64,000 nt of DNA, taken from assembly GCA_951812305.1 (NCBI GenBank), contig CATOSB010000032.1:1-64000 (forward strand). The letters are read 5' to 3'. The notes under the pieces were generated by a model. That model searched no databases. It saw only the letters and a program-made list of their open reading frames with translations, and was not told the DNA's origin. A program made the position numbers and the translations under genes. The stretch's first letter is position 1; each line of letters starts with the position of its first letter. Below are positions 1-8,584 of the stretch, piece by piece. This DNA comes from an uncultured Paracoccaceae bacterium (GTDB taxonomy: Bacteria; Pseudomonadota; Alphaproteobacteria; Rhodobacterales; Rhodobacteraceae).

Positions 1-87
1 AAAGAAAAAAACACGCGCAAAATGGCAAATTCGACTCACCATAAAACTGACAATAACACTCAAACGTGGGGGGTGCTTGGGAGTTAC
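1..87 (-). mobile_element. IS66-family left-end fragment (partial, runs off window)
   Basis: This is the promoter-side terminus of the 1601-bp IS66-family element found whole at 1732-3332, ending in the terminal repeat at 71-87. The A-rich run, the stretch with the CTCACCATAAAACTGACAAT core and the G-rich block all match. The rest of the copy lies left of the window. It is directly followed by the same terminus of another copy, which fits an insertion of this copy into the end of the next one. Confidence 0.9.
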
Positions 88-179
88 CAAGAAAGAAAAA
101 AAACACGCGCAAAATGGCAAATTCGACTCACCATAAAACTGACAATAACACTCAAACGTGGGGGGTGCTTGGGAGTTAC
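88..179 (-). mobile_element. Second IS66-family left-end fragment in tandem
   Basis: A second copy of the same element terminus starts at the interior motif CAAGAAAG and ends with the terminal repeat at 163-179. By analogy with 18515-20196, where one copy sits inside the end of another with an 8-bp duplication, CAAGAAAG at 88-95 is probably the right-hand target duplication of the copy ending at 87. The left duplication would lie outside the window. Confidence 0.85.
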
Positions 180-964
180 GATTTGAGATCTTTGAACAGA
201 TGATCCACCACGGGAGCAAGATGGAAGGATATCCGGCCCATCCAGCCCGCAAGGGTGGAGCGGTGCAGATCAAGGCCGGATCGGGCATAAATCTGCGCCT
301 GCCGGAACAAGGGGCAGTGATCGGCGTACTTGGAGACCGCCACCTGCGCCAATGTCCCCTCGGTAGGCAGGCCACCCTCGATCAGATGCACCGGTGCAGG
401 CGCCTGGGCCACGCCAGCGTCCTTGTTCGGGCAGGCGTATTTGGGCCGGATGGTCACGATCACCCGCGCCTGGGCAGGAACAATATCCAGTCGTTCGGTG
501 CGATCTTCGCCGATCCTGACCATCTCACCACAGCCGCAGGGGCATGTAATGCTGGCAGGCTCGATCACCTGTTCGATACGTTCCAGATGATCCGGCAGGT
601 TCCCAAGGTTGCGCTGCACAGGTTTGCGCTTCTTGCGCGGTTTGGTCATCTCGATTGTTTCTGACTGCGCCTCGGCCTCGACTGTCGCGACCTCCAGATC
701 TTCAAAAGCCAGTTGCCGTTCATCCGGGCTGAGCTTCTCGGAGCGTTTGCCATAGACCAGCTGGTGCAGTTCTTTGACAAAATGCTCCAGACGCGCGTTG
801 ATCGCCTCAAGTTCCGCGTTCTGCGTGGCGAGAGCGGCGTTGCTTTCTTCGAGTTCGGCAAACTGAGATGTTAGGTTTGAAGCGTCCTGCCGGGCCGCCA
901 AAACAACCGCCCGCACCTCCGCGGGAAGGGCATCCAGATCAAGGGATTCAAGAGCGTCAGGCAT
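180..964 (-). pseudogene. tnpC: IS66 TnpC transposase, N-terminal part, cut by another IS
   Basis: This is the N-terminal 262 residues of a classic IS66 TnpC (intact proteins are about 500 aa or more). It shows an N-terminal coiled coil (residues about 30-75), the YGKRSEKL motif typical of the family, and the zinc-binding-like CPCGCG motif at about residues 140-145. The DDE catalytic core is missing because the reading frame ends at the terminal repeat of the IS66-type element at 163-179. It lies downstream of tnpB and tnpA on the same strand, the normal IS66 order. Confidence 0.88.
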
Positions 965-1019
965 GGCGTGTTCTTAGCAGATCAGGCCACGATTTACACC
1001 CTGTACATAAGGCTGAGAG

Positions 1020-1373
1020 TCACTCTGCCGCACCCGGTCGACGTGTCCGCCGCGCCGTCACCCGTCGCCAGTCCAGGCCCTCAAACAGGGCCTCAAATTG
1101 TGCCTTGGACAGCCGCATCACGCCATCATGGACCCTGGGCCAGGCGAACTTGCCCTGTTCCAGCCGCTTGTACGTCATCACCAGACCGGACCCATCCCAA
1201 AGCAGAACCTTGATGCGATCTCCACGTTTGGCGCGGAACACGATGATTACGCCCGAGTGCGGATCAAGGCCCGGATCGCGTTCGGCAACCGCCGCCAGCC
1301 CGTCATGGCCCTTCCTGAAATCCACCGGCCTGGTCGCAATCACAACCCGCACCGATTGAGACGGAACAATCAT
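1020..1373 (-). CDS. tnpB: IS66 TnpB (IS66 Orf2-like protein)
   Basis: This 117-aa protein is of normal length for IS66 TnpB, the accessory protein needed with TnpA and TnpC for transposition. Family hallmarks are visible: the PVDFRKGHDGL motif near residue 16, the RAKRGDRIKVLLWDGSGL block near residues 48-65 and YKRLEQG after it. Its start overlaps the stop of tnpA by 4 bp, suggesting translational coupling. The gene is intact, but the element has lost both ends, so it can no longer move by itself. Confidence 0.88.
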   Translation of the reverse strand: MIVPSQSVRVVIATRPVDFRKGHDGLAAVAERDPGLDPHSGVIIVFRAKRGDRIKVLLWDGSGLVMTYKRLEQGKFAWPRVHDGVMRLSKAQFEALFEGLDWRRVTARRTRRPGAAE

Positions 1374-1726
1374 CCCTGTCGCGCCAGGTGCCGCGCAACA
1401 TCCTTGATCCGTTTTGTGGCCGTGCTTTTGGGCAGGCGGACAGTGACAGATCCCGCGATGATCTCAACACCGTCAAAGGGCGAAGGCGGTGGCGTCGCAA
1501 GCACTGCGATCTCTGCAAAACCAGACGTCTGACCCTCGTCACGCGCGACCTTGCGCCGGGCCGTCGTGCGCCATGTCGATAACCGCGTCGCCGACATACC
1601 GTGTTTGCGAGCCACACCCGCAACCGTCGCGCCTGGCGCATACGTCTCGGCCACAATCGCCGCGCGCTCCGCCGCCGTCCGTAGTACAGGCCTGCGGCGC
1701 GAAACCTCCGCCCCATCATCCAACAT
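1370..1726 (-). CDS. tnpA: IS66 TnpA, helix-turn-helix protein
   Basis: This 118-aa protein resembles IS66 TnpA (OrfA). The helix-turn-helix region is at residues about 18-50 (AERAAIVAETYAPGATV, then RKHGMSATRLSTWR). I take the ATG at 1724-1726 as start, because the longer frame upstream reads through the terminal repeat of the IS66-type element at 1732. That insertion lies only 5 bp before the start codon, so the native promoter and ribosome-binding site are gone. It overlaps tnpB by 4 bp. Confidence 0.85.
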   Translation of the reverse strand: MLDDGAEVSRRRPVLRTAAERAAIVAETYAPGATVAGVARKHGMSATRLSTWRTTARRKVARDEGQTSGFAEIAVLATPPPSPFDGVEIIAGSVTVRLPKSTATKRIKDVARHLARQG

Positions 1727-1731
1727 CAAAT

Positions 1732-3332
1732 GTAACTCCCAAGCACCCCCCACGTTTGAGTGTTATTGTCAGTTTTATGGTGAGTCGAATTTGCCATTTT
1801 GCGCGTGTTTTTTTTCTTTCTTGTCTGAATTCTGTGGCGCCGGGTTGATTTCTCTGAATCAGTGGCGGGATGGATCAGGTTGCCGCCCTTGAACAACTTC
1901 TCGCCACGGCTCTGCGTCGGATCGCTGAGCTTGAAGCTGCGTTGGCGAGCATGGCGGAAGAGATCACGGACCTGCGCCGACAGTTGGCCAAGAACAGCAG
2001 CAATAGCAGCAAGCCCCCTTCAAGTGATGGCCTGAAGAAGCCAGCCCCGCGCAGCCTGCGTGGCAAATCCGGAAAGAAAAGTGGCGGCCAAGTTGGCCAC
2101 CGGGGCGACACCCTGCGCCAGACGTCAACACCCGACTTTGTCGAACGGCATGAGGCGACGCATTGCAGCGCCTGTCAGAGCGCCCTGACGGCGGAGATGG
2201 TGAAAGGGATCGAGAAGCGTCAGGTGTTCGACTTGCCTGCGCCACGCCTGGAGGTCACCGAGCATCAGGCGGCGGTTTATTGTTGCGACCATTGTCGAGC
2301 CACGACGACGGCTGGCTTTCCCGATGGCGTGGCCGCGCATGTGCAATATGGCACGCGCATGCGGGCAGTGGCGGTCTATTGCAATGTTCAGCAGCTGATA
2401 CCCGAGGATCGGGTCTGCCAGCTTATGCGCGACCTGTTTGGGGCCACCAGCTTGTGCGCGGCCAGCGTGACCAACTGGACGCGCGGCGCGGCAAATAAGA
2501 TGGGTGTCGTGGTTGAACACATTCTCGCCCGGCTTGCCGAAGGCGGCGTTCGGCATCTGGACGAGACCGGACTTCGTGTTGCCGGCAAGCTGCACTGGCT
2601 GCACACGATCTGCGATACCGCCTTCACCCATTACCGCATCAGCGCCAAACGCGGTGCTGTTCCAACCTTCCTGACCGGCGGGACGATCATTCATGATCAC
2701 TGGAAACCCTACTACGCCCATATGAGCGGAGTGGACGCCCACGCCCTCTGCGGGGCGCATCACTTGCGCGAACTCAAGGCCATCGAAGAGATCGAAAAAG
2801 AGCCTTGGGCGACGGAGATGAGCGCAGTGCTTCATAGCGCCAATCAGCTCAGATGCGCGGCTCAGGATCAAGGCGAGACCGAACTCCCGGAACTGGTTCG
2901 CCAGGGTATAGTCACCAGATACATGGCGATCCTCGCCAAGGGGCTCGCCTTCCACGAACGCCAGCCCCCGCTGGCCAAAAGCCCCGGCACCCGCGGCCGA
3001 AAAGCCAGGCGGCCAGGCCACAACCTGCTCCTCCGCCTGCGTGACTACCGCGATGACGTTTTGCGATTCATCGCCGACTTCGCGGTCCCATTCACAAACA
3101 ATCAGGCCGAACAGGACCTGCGCATGATGAAGCTGCGCATGAAAATCTCGGGCACCTTCCGCACCCTCGAGGGCGCGCGGGTCTTCGCCGACATCAGGTC
3201 CGTCATCTCGACGGCCAGAAAACACCGGTTCAACATCCTGGAAATCCTGACCCTGTCACCACCTCAGATCATCGCACGGCTCTGACGGAACAAAACCCCG
3301 CAACCCTATCGGACAGGGTGCTTGGGAGTTAC
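1732..3332 (+). mobile_element. IS66-family element, copy A (ISBst12-like, 1601 bp)
   Basis: A complete element with inverted terminal repeats GTAACTCCCAAGCACCC (1732-1748) and its reverse complement (3316-3332). It carries a single transposase gene, as in the ISBst12 subgroup of IS66. The flanking octamers differ (CATCAAAT left, AAAACTCT right), so this copy lacks a target duplication and probably marks a deletion or recombination junction. It separates the IS66 tnpA from a truncated copper-protein gene. It is the only copy of this element in plus orientation. Confidence 0.95.
1870..3285 (+). CDS. IS66-family transposase (copy A)
   Basis: The 471-aa single-ORF transposase has an N-terminal leucine-rich coiled coil (residues 1-45), a basic linker with KNSSNSSKPPSSDG, a CxxC...CDHC zinc-ribbon-like segment (about 98-140) and the IS66 DDE core (HLDETGLR near 230, HDHWKPYY near 275, and NNQAEQDLRMMK near 415 for the final acidic residue). 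It is intact and should be active on all copies in the window. The start ATGGATCAGG follows GTGGCGGG without a strong Shine-Dalgarno. Confidence 0.95.
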   Translation: MDQVAALEQLLATALRRIAELEAALASMAEEITDLRRQLAKNSSNSSKPPSSDGLKKPAPRSLRGKSGKKSGGQVGHRGDTLRQTSTPDFVERHEATHCSACQSALTAEMVKGIEKRQVFDLPAPRLEVTEHQAAVYCCDHCRATTTAGFPDGVAAHVQYGTRMRAVAVYCNVQQLIPEDRVCQLMRDLFGATSLCAASVTNWTRGAANKMGVVVEHILARLAEGGVRHLDETGLRVAGKLHWLHTICDTAFTHYRISAKRGAVPTFLTGGTIIHDHWKPYYAHMSGVDAHALCGAHHLRELKAIEEIEKEPWATEMSAVLHSANQLRCAAQDQGETELPELVRQGIVTRYMAILAKGLAFHERQPPLAKSPGTRGRKARRPGHNLLLRLRDYRDDVLRFIADFAVPFTNNQAEQDLRMMKLRMKISGTFRTLEGARVFADIRSVISTARKHRFNILEILTLSPPQIIARL

Positions 3333-4370
3333 AAAACTCTCTTCTTTGAAGCCCGTTTTCAGCTCATTCGTACCCGAGCTTCCAGCGTCGAATGCAGCTC
3401 GCGCGGCTGTGGCAACTTGCTCCGTGAGAACGTCCACATTCTCTTCTCCGAGGTTAACCTCTGGCGTATCGGTGCTGCTGAATATAAGAAGCGTGGATGT
3501 GTCATCGGGCGACGCCTTCGCCCGAATCTGGCTTGAAGAAAAGTCATAGGGGGCGAGTGTTGAATAGTAGTCCTCCGCAAGGTTATCGATCATTTTGTGC
3601 CAACGCCAAAACACCGGATCTTGTAGAGACGTGTGTGGGTTAGTCATGACGCCCGCACCCTCTTCACCGGCACTGGCGATAGCGCCGTGCCCAAAATTGT
3701 GCAGTTGGAGGTTGCCGACCAACGTTCGCGCTTGTCTCCATTCTTCATTGGAATTGAATGATGTGGAAAGCAAAGCGCTGTTTGATTCCAATGCAGTGCC
3801 TATCGTTGAAGGATTTATCGGAATATCTTGACCAGCAACCCTGCCAGTCTGAAGAAAGATCCGATATGCTTCTCGGCGGTTTTCTAAATCAAGCTGAGAC
3901 GGTCTTGCAATCATAACGTCCGCTGCTCGGGCTGCATAACCCAGAGACCTCGGTTCGCGCGCATCAGGGTCATAACCTTCACCCAGCGATTGTTCGAAGT
4001 CATTAAAAGGATCAGTCAGTGCAAGCCCTGCAGTGAGACGTTCGGTTTCATACCGGGCTAGCATTTGCCTATGCATGTAGACAAAGACTTCGCCCTGTCG
4101 GCTCTTCATGCGCACCGGAAAAGTTGGGGCTGTCGGTGTTCCGGATGGAATTCCAGTGGTGGTGTAAACCATGTGCCAATGTCGATGATGCTCGTTGAGA
4201 TGAATGTCTTCCCGAAACCAATGCAGAAGACCTTCTCCGGATGGTGCCACACTGACACTATCGCCATCTTCTTCGTCTTCGTCGGCAAAGAGTGTCGGTC
4301 CTTCGTCTTCCGATACCCCAAAAAGGCCTGGCTGGCCCGAAGCTGCATATTTGGGCTTTTGAAAGAACAA
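3333..4370 (-). pseudogene. Hemocyanin/prophenoloxidase-like type-3 copper protein, C-terminus cut by IS
   Basis: The sequence shows two type-3 copper sites like those of arthropod hemocyanins and phenoloxidases. CuA is a histidine-rich block (HLNEHHRHWHMVY) at residues about 57-69. CuB has LHNFGHG near 225 and DPVFWRWHKMID near 253. Known members bind O2 or oxidise phenols; whether this one is an oxygenase cannot be told. The N-terminal region is only about 50 residues before CuA, far shorter than in arthropod proteins. The C-terminus is lost: the frame enters IS66 copy A at 3332 and stops at 3306. It starts 12 bp after the stop of the gene at 4383-4871, so the two were probably co-transcribed. 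Confidence 0.75.
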
Positions 4371-4382
4371 ATGGTGTACGTT

Positions 4383-4871
4383 TCATGCGCCTGAACTCTG
4401 CAAGTACATGACGACATTGTCTGGGTGGAACTTGAAGCCCCGACCGTCTGAGACGCGTTCAGCGCTGATGGGGTATTTTGGTCTATTTGGATTGATGGCG
4501 ACAATGCGGAAGACCTCATCTTTCGATCTGAAGGTCCGCCCATAGTCAGAGGGTTCCAGGCCAAAATGCGGCGCAAGGACCTCGAACATGGCTTTGTCTG
4601 GCGAATAGATTGCGCCGTCTGCCATCGGAATGCCGACGCGGAAACTGATGTCGAAGCCATGACGCAGATCGATGTCACTCAGTTCGCCACCTTCAACCGT
4701 CAGCCCATGCGTTTCCACCACGGCGAGGCAGGCCTTCGTCATGTCCCGGCGCAAGCGTTTGCATAGCTCGGGTGTCAGGTTGCGCGGCGGGGGCACCCTG
4801 GAATTGGCCTGGCCGACCTTCGCAGGTGGCTTGGCCGTCTGCACGCGCGCTTTCCGCTTGTTCTTTTTCAT
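4383..4871 (-). CDS. Hypothetical protein, 162 aa
   Basis: I do not recognise this protein. It has a lysine/arginine-rich N-terminus (residues 1-25) followed by an alpha/beta-looking globular part with no signal peptide or membrane segment. Its ATG overlaps the stop of the upstream resolvase gene, and its stop lies 12 bp before the copper-protein gene, so all three form one transcription unit. The C-terminal half reads like a small substrate-template domain (MFEVLAPHFGL, then RGFKFHPDNVV), but I cannot assign a family. Confidence 0.6.
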   Translation of the reverse strand: MKKNKRKARVQTAKPPAKVGQANSRVPPPRNLTPELCKRLRRDMTKACLAVVETHGLTVEGGELSDIDLRHGFDISFRVGIPMADGAIYSPDKAMFEVLAPHFGLEPSDYGRTFRSKDEVFRIVAINPNRPKYPISAERVSDGRGFKFHPDNVVMYLQSSGA

Positions 4872-5461
4872 TATGGGCTCTGCCCTGTCGTTTGGCCATC
4901 CGAGGGCATCAAAGCCTTTGCTTTATAGACGGTGCCGCGCGAGACGCCCATCTCGCGGGCGATCTCGGTGGGCGTGGCACCGCCAGCCAATCGTTCACCA
5001 ATGGCGACCATATCGATCTTCGGTTTGCGCCCGCGATATACGCCGCGTCGCTTCGCTGTGGCGATACCCTCTGACTGGCGCTCCCGGCGAAGATTGGTCT
5101 CGAATTCAGCAAAGACGCCCAGCATATCGAAGAACGCTTTACCCGCTGCGGTGGACGTATCCACGGGTTGCTCCGTGGCCGCGAGATGCGCGCCCTTGTC
5201 CTTCAGTCGGGTGACGATGGTCTGAAGATCGTGCATTGAGCGTGCCAGACGGTCGATCCGCGTGACAACCAAAGTTTCGCCCTTGTGAATGAAGTCGAGA
5301 ATGTTGTTCAGCTCGGGGCGACCCTCAAGCGTCGTCCCGCTACGCTGTTCCTGACGGACCATCCCACATCCCGCCGCTGTCAGTGCCTCGATTTGAGCAT
5401 CGAGGTTCTGATCCACGGTCGAGATGCGGGCATATCCGATTTTGGCCTGATAAGTGTTCAT
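4871..5461 (-). CDS. Serine recombinase, resolvase/invertase family
   Basis: This 196-aa small serine recombinase has the catalytic motif YARISTVDQ (nucleophile Ser in RIST, about residue 13), the RIDRLARS motif near 68, and a C-terminal helix-turn-helix (ATPTEIAREMGVSRGTVYKA, about 160-180). Such enzymes resolve cointegrates or invert DNA at sites next to their own gene. Repeated TGTTCAT / GTGAACA motifs lie around its start. It leads a three-gene unit with a hypothetical protein and the phenoloxidase-like gene. Confidence 0.9.
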   Translation of the reverse strand: MNTYQAKIGYARISTVDQNLDAQIEALTAAGCGMVRQEQRSGTTLEGRPELNNILDFIHKGETLVVTRIDRLARSMHDLQTIVTRLKDKGAHLAATEQPVDTSTAAGKAFFDMLGVFAEFETNLRRERQSEGIATAKRRGVYRGRKPKIDMVAIGERLAGGATPTEIAREMGVSRGTVYKAKALMPSDGQTTGQSP

Positions 5462-5545
5462 TTTGGGTGTGCCTCTGACATGATCTGTTCATTATCTCGA
5501 AACAGACCCAAAGTGAACATAAAAATGGCGGGTTTCAGTGTTCAT
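5455..5545. promoter_or_regulatory. Candidate res site / resolvase operator repeats
   Basis: Four copies of TGTTCA(T) or its complement occur in 91 bp: 5455-5460, 5486-5492, inverted as GTGAACA at 5513-5519, and 5539-5545. The spaced inverted pair at 5486-5519 looks like a resolvase subsite. The first copy overlaps the start codon of the recombinase gene. Small serine recombinases usually bind repeats just upstream of their own gene; the assignment is inferred from position and symmetry only. Confidence 0.45.
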
Positions 5546-5569
5546 GCGCATCGTCATCATGGGTATACC

Positions 5570-6091
5570 CTACATGACGCCAAGCAACAACGGCTTTGAG
5601 CAAGAAACGGGTCGCCAGACTGCACCTAATTTGCTTGAGATAGCCTTCCAGCACTCAAGGTTTAGATGCCTTTGGCTCCTGTTCATCACGGGTATGGTTT
5701 TCATACGTTCACGTTGTTGCCGAACGCCTTGCAGAACCGCCTTTGTAAAATTCGGCGGTAGTTGGCCGTAAGCCCATGAATCTTTCCCTGTGCGGCGAAT
5801 GTCACTTGACGGCCAACGGAAAACATTTGCTTCATTGGCGATTATCCATGACGGCTTATCGCCTAAGCCTAACTGCTTGCCGATAGATGCAGGCAACTCA
5901 AGGGCTGGTGTGTCCTGTGAAGGCTTTGCAGTCGTGATAGGTACAACACCTACACGACCGTCCTGTGAAGCCACGACGATGGCACAGGGACGATCTTTCC
6001 GGCCTTCTTCCTGTCCGGAAGTCGCCTCTCTGTGCCAAAGGTAGCTATAGCGGATTACAAGGCCGCTTCTTGGCTCTGGTATCTTTACCAC
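5570..6091 (-). CDS. PemK/MazF-like toxin
   Basis: The N-terminal 110 residues fit the PemK/MazF ribonuclease toxin fold: DRPCAIVVA near 34-42, VPITTAKP near 50-57 and the ANEANVFRWP block near 86-95. These toxins cut mRNA when the antitoxin is lost. At 173 aa it is longer than typical MazF (about 110-120 aa); the last 50 residues look unrelated and may come from a frame or gene-end change. Its start overlaps the Phd-like antitoxin gene by 7 bp, the usual antitoxin-first order. Confidence 0.8.
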   Translation of the reverse strand: MVKIPEPRSGLVIRYSYLWHREATSGQEEGRKDRPCAIVVASQDGRVGVVPITTAKPSQDTPALELPASIGKQLGLGDKPSWIIANEANVFRWPSSDIRRTGKDSWAYGQLPPNFTKAVLQGVRQQRERMKTIPVMNRSQRHLNLECWKAISSKLGAVWRPVSCSKPLLLGVM

Positions 6092-6354
6092 GGGCCGTGA
6101 GGCTTCATCTCTGCGGCTTCAACGTCCTTCATTTCCTCAAGCGTTGAACCTAACTCTGCGGCCAGATCATCGGGTAAATCTCCCATGCTCAACGAAACAC
6201 GATCATCCATTGATTTATAACGCTCGTAATCTTCCACTGAGATTAGCACCACACTATCGCGGCCATGGCTTGTTACCCTGATCGGTTGGCGCTGTGCCTG
6301 AGCCTGATATTTGCCGAAGTTTTTTTGCAATTCCGAGGCTGTTACTGTGCTCAT
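6085..6354 (-). CDS. Phd/YefM-family antitoxin
   Basis: This 89-aa protein starts with MSTVTASELQKNFGKY, a typical Phd/YefM DNA-binding N-terminus, followed by the PIRVTSHGRDSVVLIS strand region and an acidic C-terminal tail that would wrap the toxin. It should neutralise the PemK-like toxin and repress its own operon. A strong Shine-Dalgarno (AAGGAGGTGA) lies just upstream, which favours excess antitoxin. Confidence 0.88.
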   Translation of the reverse strand: MSTVTASELQKNFGKYQAQAQRQPIRVTSHGRDSVVLISVEDYERYKSMDDRVSLSMGDLPDDLAAELGSTLEEMKDVEAAEMKPHGPW

Positions 6355-6355
6355 A

Positions 6356-6390
6356 TCATCACCTCCTTTTTACACATATTACGTAATTTA
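6356..6390 (-). promoter_or_regulatory. Toxin-antitoxin promoter region with palindromic operator
   Basis: Upstream of the antitoxin start lies a near-perfect ribosome-binding site (complement of TCACCTCCTT, about 6359-6369) and the palindrome ATTACGTAAT at 6378-6387 within an AT-rich stretch. Palindromes of this kind are usual autoregulatory operators of Phd-type antitoxins; binding is inferred, not shown. Confidence 0.5.
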
Positions 6391-6474
6391 CGGAAATAAT
6401 GCAAGCTTTATCTTGTTCTGTTCATGTCGCGGGATGGGCTGGGGTATATCGTTCCGCTCAGCCGCACGTCCCGT

Positions 6475-6546
6475 CGTCTGCGCACAAACCGAACGCTTCT
6501 CATCATCCGACCAGAACCGCTTCTTCTGACCCTTCTTCCCCGCCAT
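6475..6546 (-). pseudogene. IS3-family OrfA N-terminal scrap
   Basis: About 24 codons read MAGKKGQKKRFWSDDEKRS..., the common start of an IS3-type OrfA helix-turn-helix protein. The homology then stops. The remainder of the gene is missing, so this is debris. Confidence 0.5.
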
Positions 6547-6786
6547 AGCCGCCCTCAAGATGTCCACTATCAATGGTGGACACTATCAACCACTCTATCG
6601 CGCCGTTAGAGCGGTCAGACCAGACGGTTACACCAGATTTGACAATAGCTCTATCTCGAAGCAATCCGGCCATAGAGCCGATCTCGGTAGGTGCATCAGA
6701 ACTCGCGGATGACGCGGTGGACAATGCCGCCAATGCCGCCGTGCAAACCGGCGCTATCGACAGCCGGGCCGTTCTCGATAATTCCC
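6547..6786. other. No recognisable gene
   Basis: I see no convincing coding feature here. Open frames on both strands lack family motifs, and the region sits between an OrfA scrap and Tn3 debris. Confidence 0.5.
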
Positions 6787-6935
6787 TGACGGCAAGGGAG
6801 AAGCACATCATGCGCTGAAAGGTGCTTTGCGGATCGGGCGACAAGGCGAAATCCGAGATCGCACCACGGAAGGCCAACATTTCCGCATCGCGGGTCTCAA
6901 CTTGCTGGCCGCCATCATCATTTATTGGCCCCATC
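6787..6935 (+). pseudogene. tnpA: Tn3-family transposase, C-terminal fragment
   Basis: Some 50 codons match the conserved C-terminal signature of Tn3-family transposases: GEAHHALKGALRIGRQGEIR, then RTTEGQHFRIAGLNLLAAII ending in YW. The rest of the roughly 1000-residue protein is absent, and the frame is open on neither side beyond this block. It shows that a Tn3-type transposon once occupied this place, consistent with the resolvase that follows. Confidence 0.75.
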
Positions 6936-6945
6936 GGAAGGTTTG

Positions 6946-7134
6946 TGCGTACGGTCCCGCTAATGCCGAACAAAAGTGGAACCATGATCTCCACTTGATA
7001 TCTTTTAAAAGCCAATCCTCAATTTTGGGACGGTGAGGATAAAAAGACGGGTTAAGAGACACGATAATGATTGATTTTGATGTTTGGCAAGGCTCGGCGA
7101 CTTCTGCCTTTAAAACGGCCGTTTTGGAGACACC
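6946..7134. other. Intergenic region of Tn3 remnant, possible res site
   Basis: AT-rich DNA between the transposase fragment and the resolvase start. In Tn3-family elements the res site lies here. I could not mark three subsites with confidence. Confidence 0.3.
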
Positions 7135-7701
7135 ATGCCACGCACTGGCGACATCCTCGGATACGCAAGGGTCTCAACCGCCGACCAGGATCTGGCCGGC
7201 CAGAAAGACCGGTTGCTGCAGCACGGCGCCATCCGCGTGTTCGAGGACGTGATCTCAGGCAAGACCTTCGACCGACCCGGCCTGGCAGCCTTGCTTGATC
7301 AGGCTCGGCCCGACGATACCCTCGCCGTGATACGCCTTGATCGATTGGGGCGCTCGCTCAAGGAACTCCTGGAAACCGTCGACGACCTCAAGGCCAGAGA
7401 GATCAACCTCATCAGCCTCGAGGAGAGGATCGACACGACATCCGCAGCCGGAGAGCTCGTGTTCCATGTGTTCGGGGCCATTGCGCATTTCGAGCGCCGC
7501 CTGATCTCAGAGCGCACCAAAGACGGCCTGATCAACGCTCGGAAGCAAGGGCGCACCCCTGGGCGGCCGCCATTGCAACCCGAGACAATCTCAGCCCTCC
7601 AAGACCTCGTCGGCGCAGGTAAATCCGTCGCCCAGGCCGCAAAACATCTCGGAATAGGCAGATCAACAGCTTACAAAGTCATCAGAAACACCACGCCATA
7701 A
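7135..7701 (+). CDS. tnpR: Tn3-type resolvase (serine recombinase)
   Basis: This 188-aa small serine recombinase has YARVSTADQ with the nucleophile Ser at about residue 15, the RLDRLGRS motif near 68, an E-helix around ELVFHVFGAIAHFERRLISE (112-131) and a C-terminal helix-turn-helix (SVAQAAKHLGIGRSTAYKV, 162-180). It would resolve cointegrates of a Tn3-family transposon. The matching transposase survives only as the fragment at 6787-6935, so this is an orphan remnant of that transposon. Confidence 0.9.
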   Translation: MPRTGDILGYARVSTADQDLAGQKDRLLQHGAIRVFEDVISGKTFDRPGLAALLDQARPDDTLAVIRLDRLGRSLKELLETVDDLKAREINLISLEERIDTTSAAGELVFHVFGAIAHFERRLISERTKDGLINARKQGRTPGRPPLQPETISALQDLVGAGKSVAQAAKHLGIGRSTAYKVIRNTTP

Positions 7702-7790
7702 GCCATGTTCAGGCTTCGTTCTTCCTTAGCGTGGTTTTACGAAGAAACCTTCCGATGGGGCCTGTTTTGTACCTTTGTTGGATTTAGGCG

Positions 7791-8573
7791 ATGAGCCCGT
7801 CTGAACGCCGCGAGATGATCCGTAAAGAGAACACAGACTTGAGCCTGACGCGTCAGTGCAAGCTGCTCAAGATCAGCCGTTCCTCTATCTATTACACGCC
7901 GGTCGGCTTTGATCAGGCGACGATTGATCTGATGCATGAGATTGACCGGATATTTACGAAGTATCCGTTCTTTGGCAGCCGTCAGATTGCGGCCTATCTT
8001 CCCCAGTCAGGGTTCTTGGCAGGGCGACACCGTGTGCGTCGCCTGATGGGCATTATGGGATTACAGGCCATCTACAAAGGGCCAAACACGAGCAAGAAGC
8101 ACCCTGAGCACCGCATTTATCCATACCTACTGAGAAAGCTGCCAATCACGCGGCCCAATCAGGTTTGGTGCAGCGACATCACCTACATCCCAGTCAAAAA
8201 CGGCTTTCTGTATCTGGTGGCGATCATGGATTGGGCGACGCGAAAAGTGCTGACTTGGCGGTTCTCAAATACGCTGGATGCTAGTTTCTGTGTTGAGGCG
8301 CTGGAGGAGGCTATTTCCAAATACGGCAAGCCAGAGATCATGAACACCGATCAGGGCAGCCAATATACAGGCTCCGGCTGGATCACAACTTTGACTGAAG
8401 CCAAAATCAAAATCTCAATGGATGGCAGGGGTCGCTATCTGGACAACATCTTTATCGAACGCCTGTGGCGGTCGTTGAAACAGGAGGCCATCTATCTGCA
8501 TGAAATCACCAACGGTTTCCAAGCAAAACGGATCATCGATGACTGGGTTGGATTTTACAACTCCGCTTCATTG
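7791..8573 (+). pseudogene. IS3-family OrfB transposase, C-terminus lost
   Basis: The frame encodes an IS3 OrfB with all three catalytic acidic residues in context: WCSDITY, NTDQGSQYT and IFIERLWRSLKQE. After VGFYN the usual RPHSAL-type ending is replaced by unrelated sequence, so the last 25-30 residues are lost at about 8573. The OrfA partner is absent upstream. The fragment abuts the serine-recombinase module end to end. Confidence 0.8.
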
Positions 8574-8584
8574 CGCCCATCTTT

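Noticed and set aside
1..179. Possible CRISPR-like direct repeat at the window start
   Set aside because: Only two units with no spacers; both are IS66 element ends including the terminal repeat.
6503..7015. A 170-codon minus-strand frame between antitoxin and resolvase
   Set aside because: It overlaps the Tn3 transposase C-terminal signature on the plus strand and has no family features.
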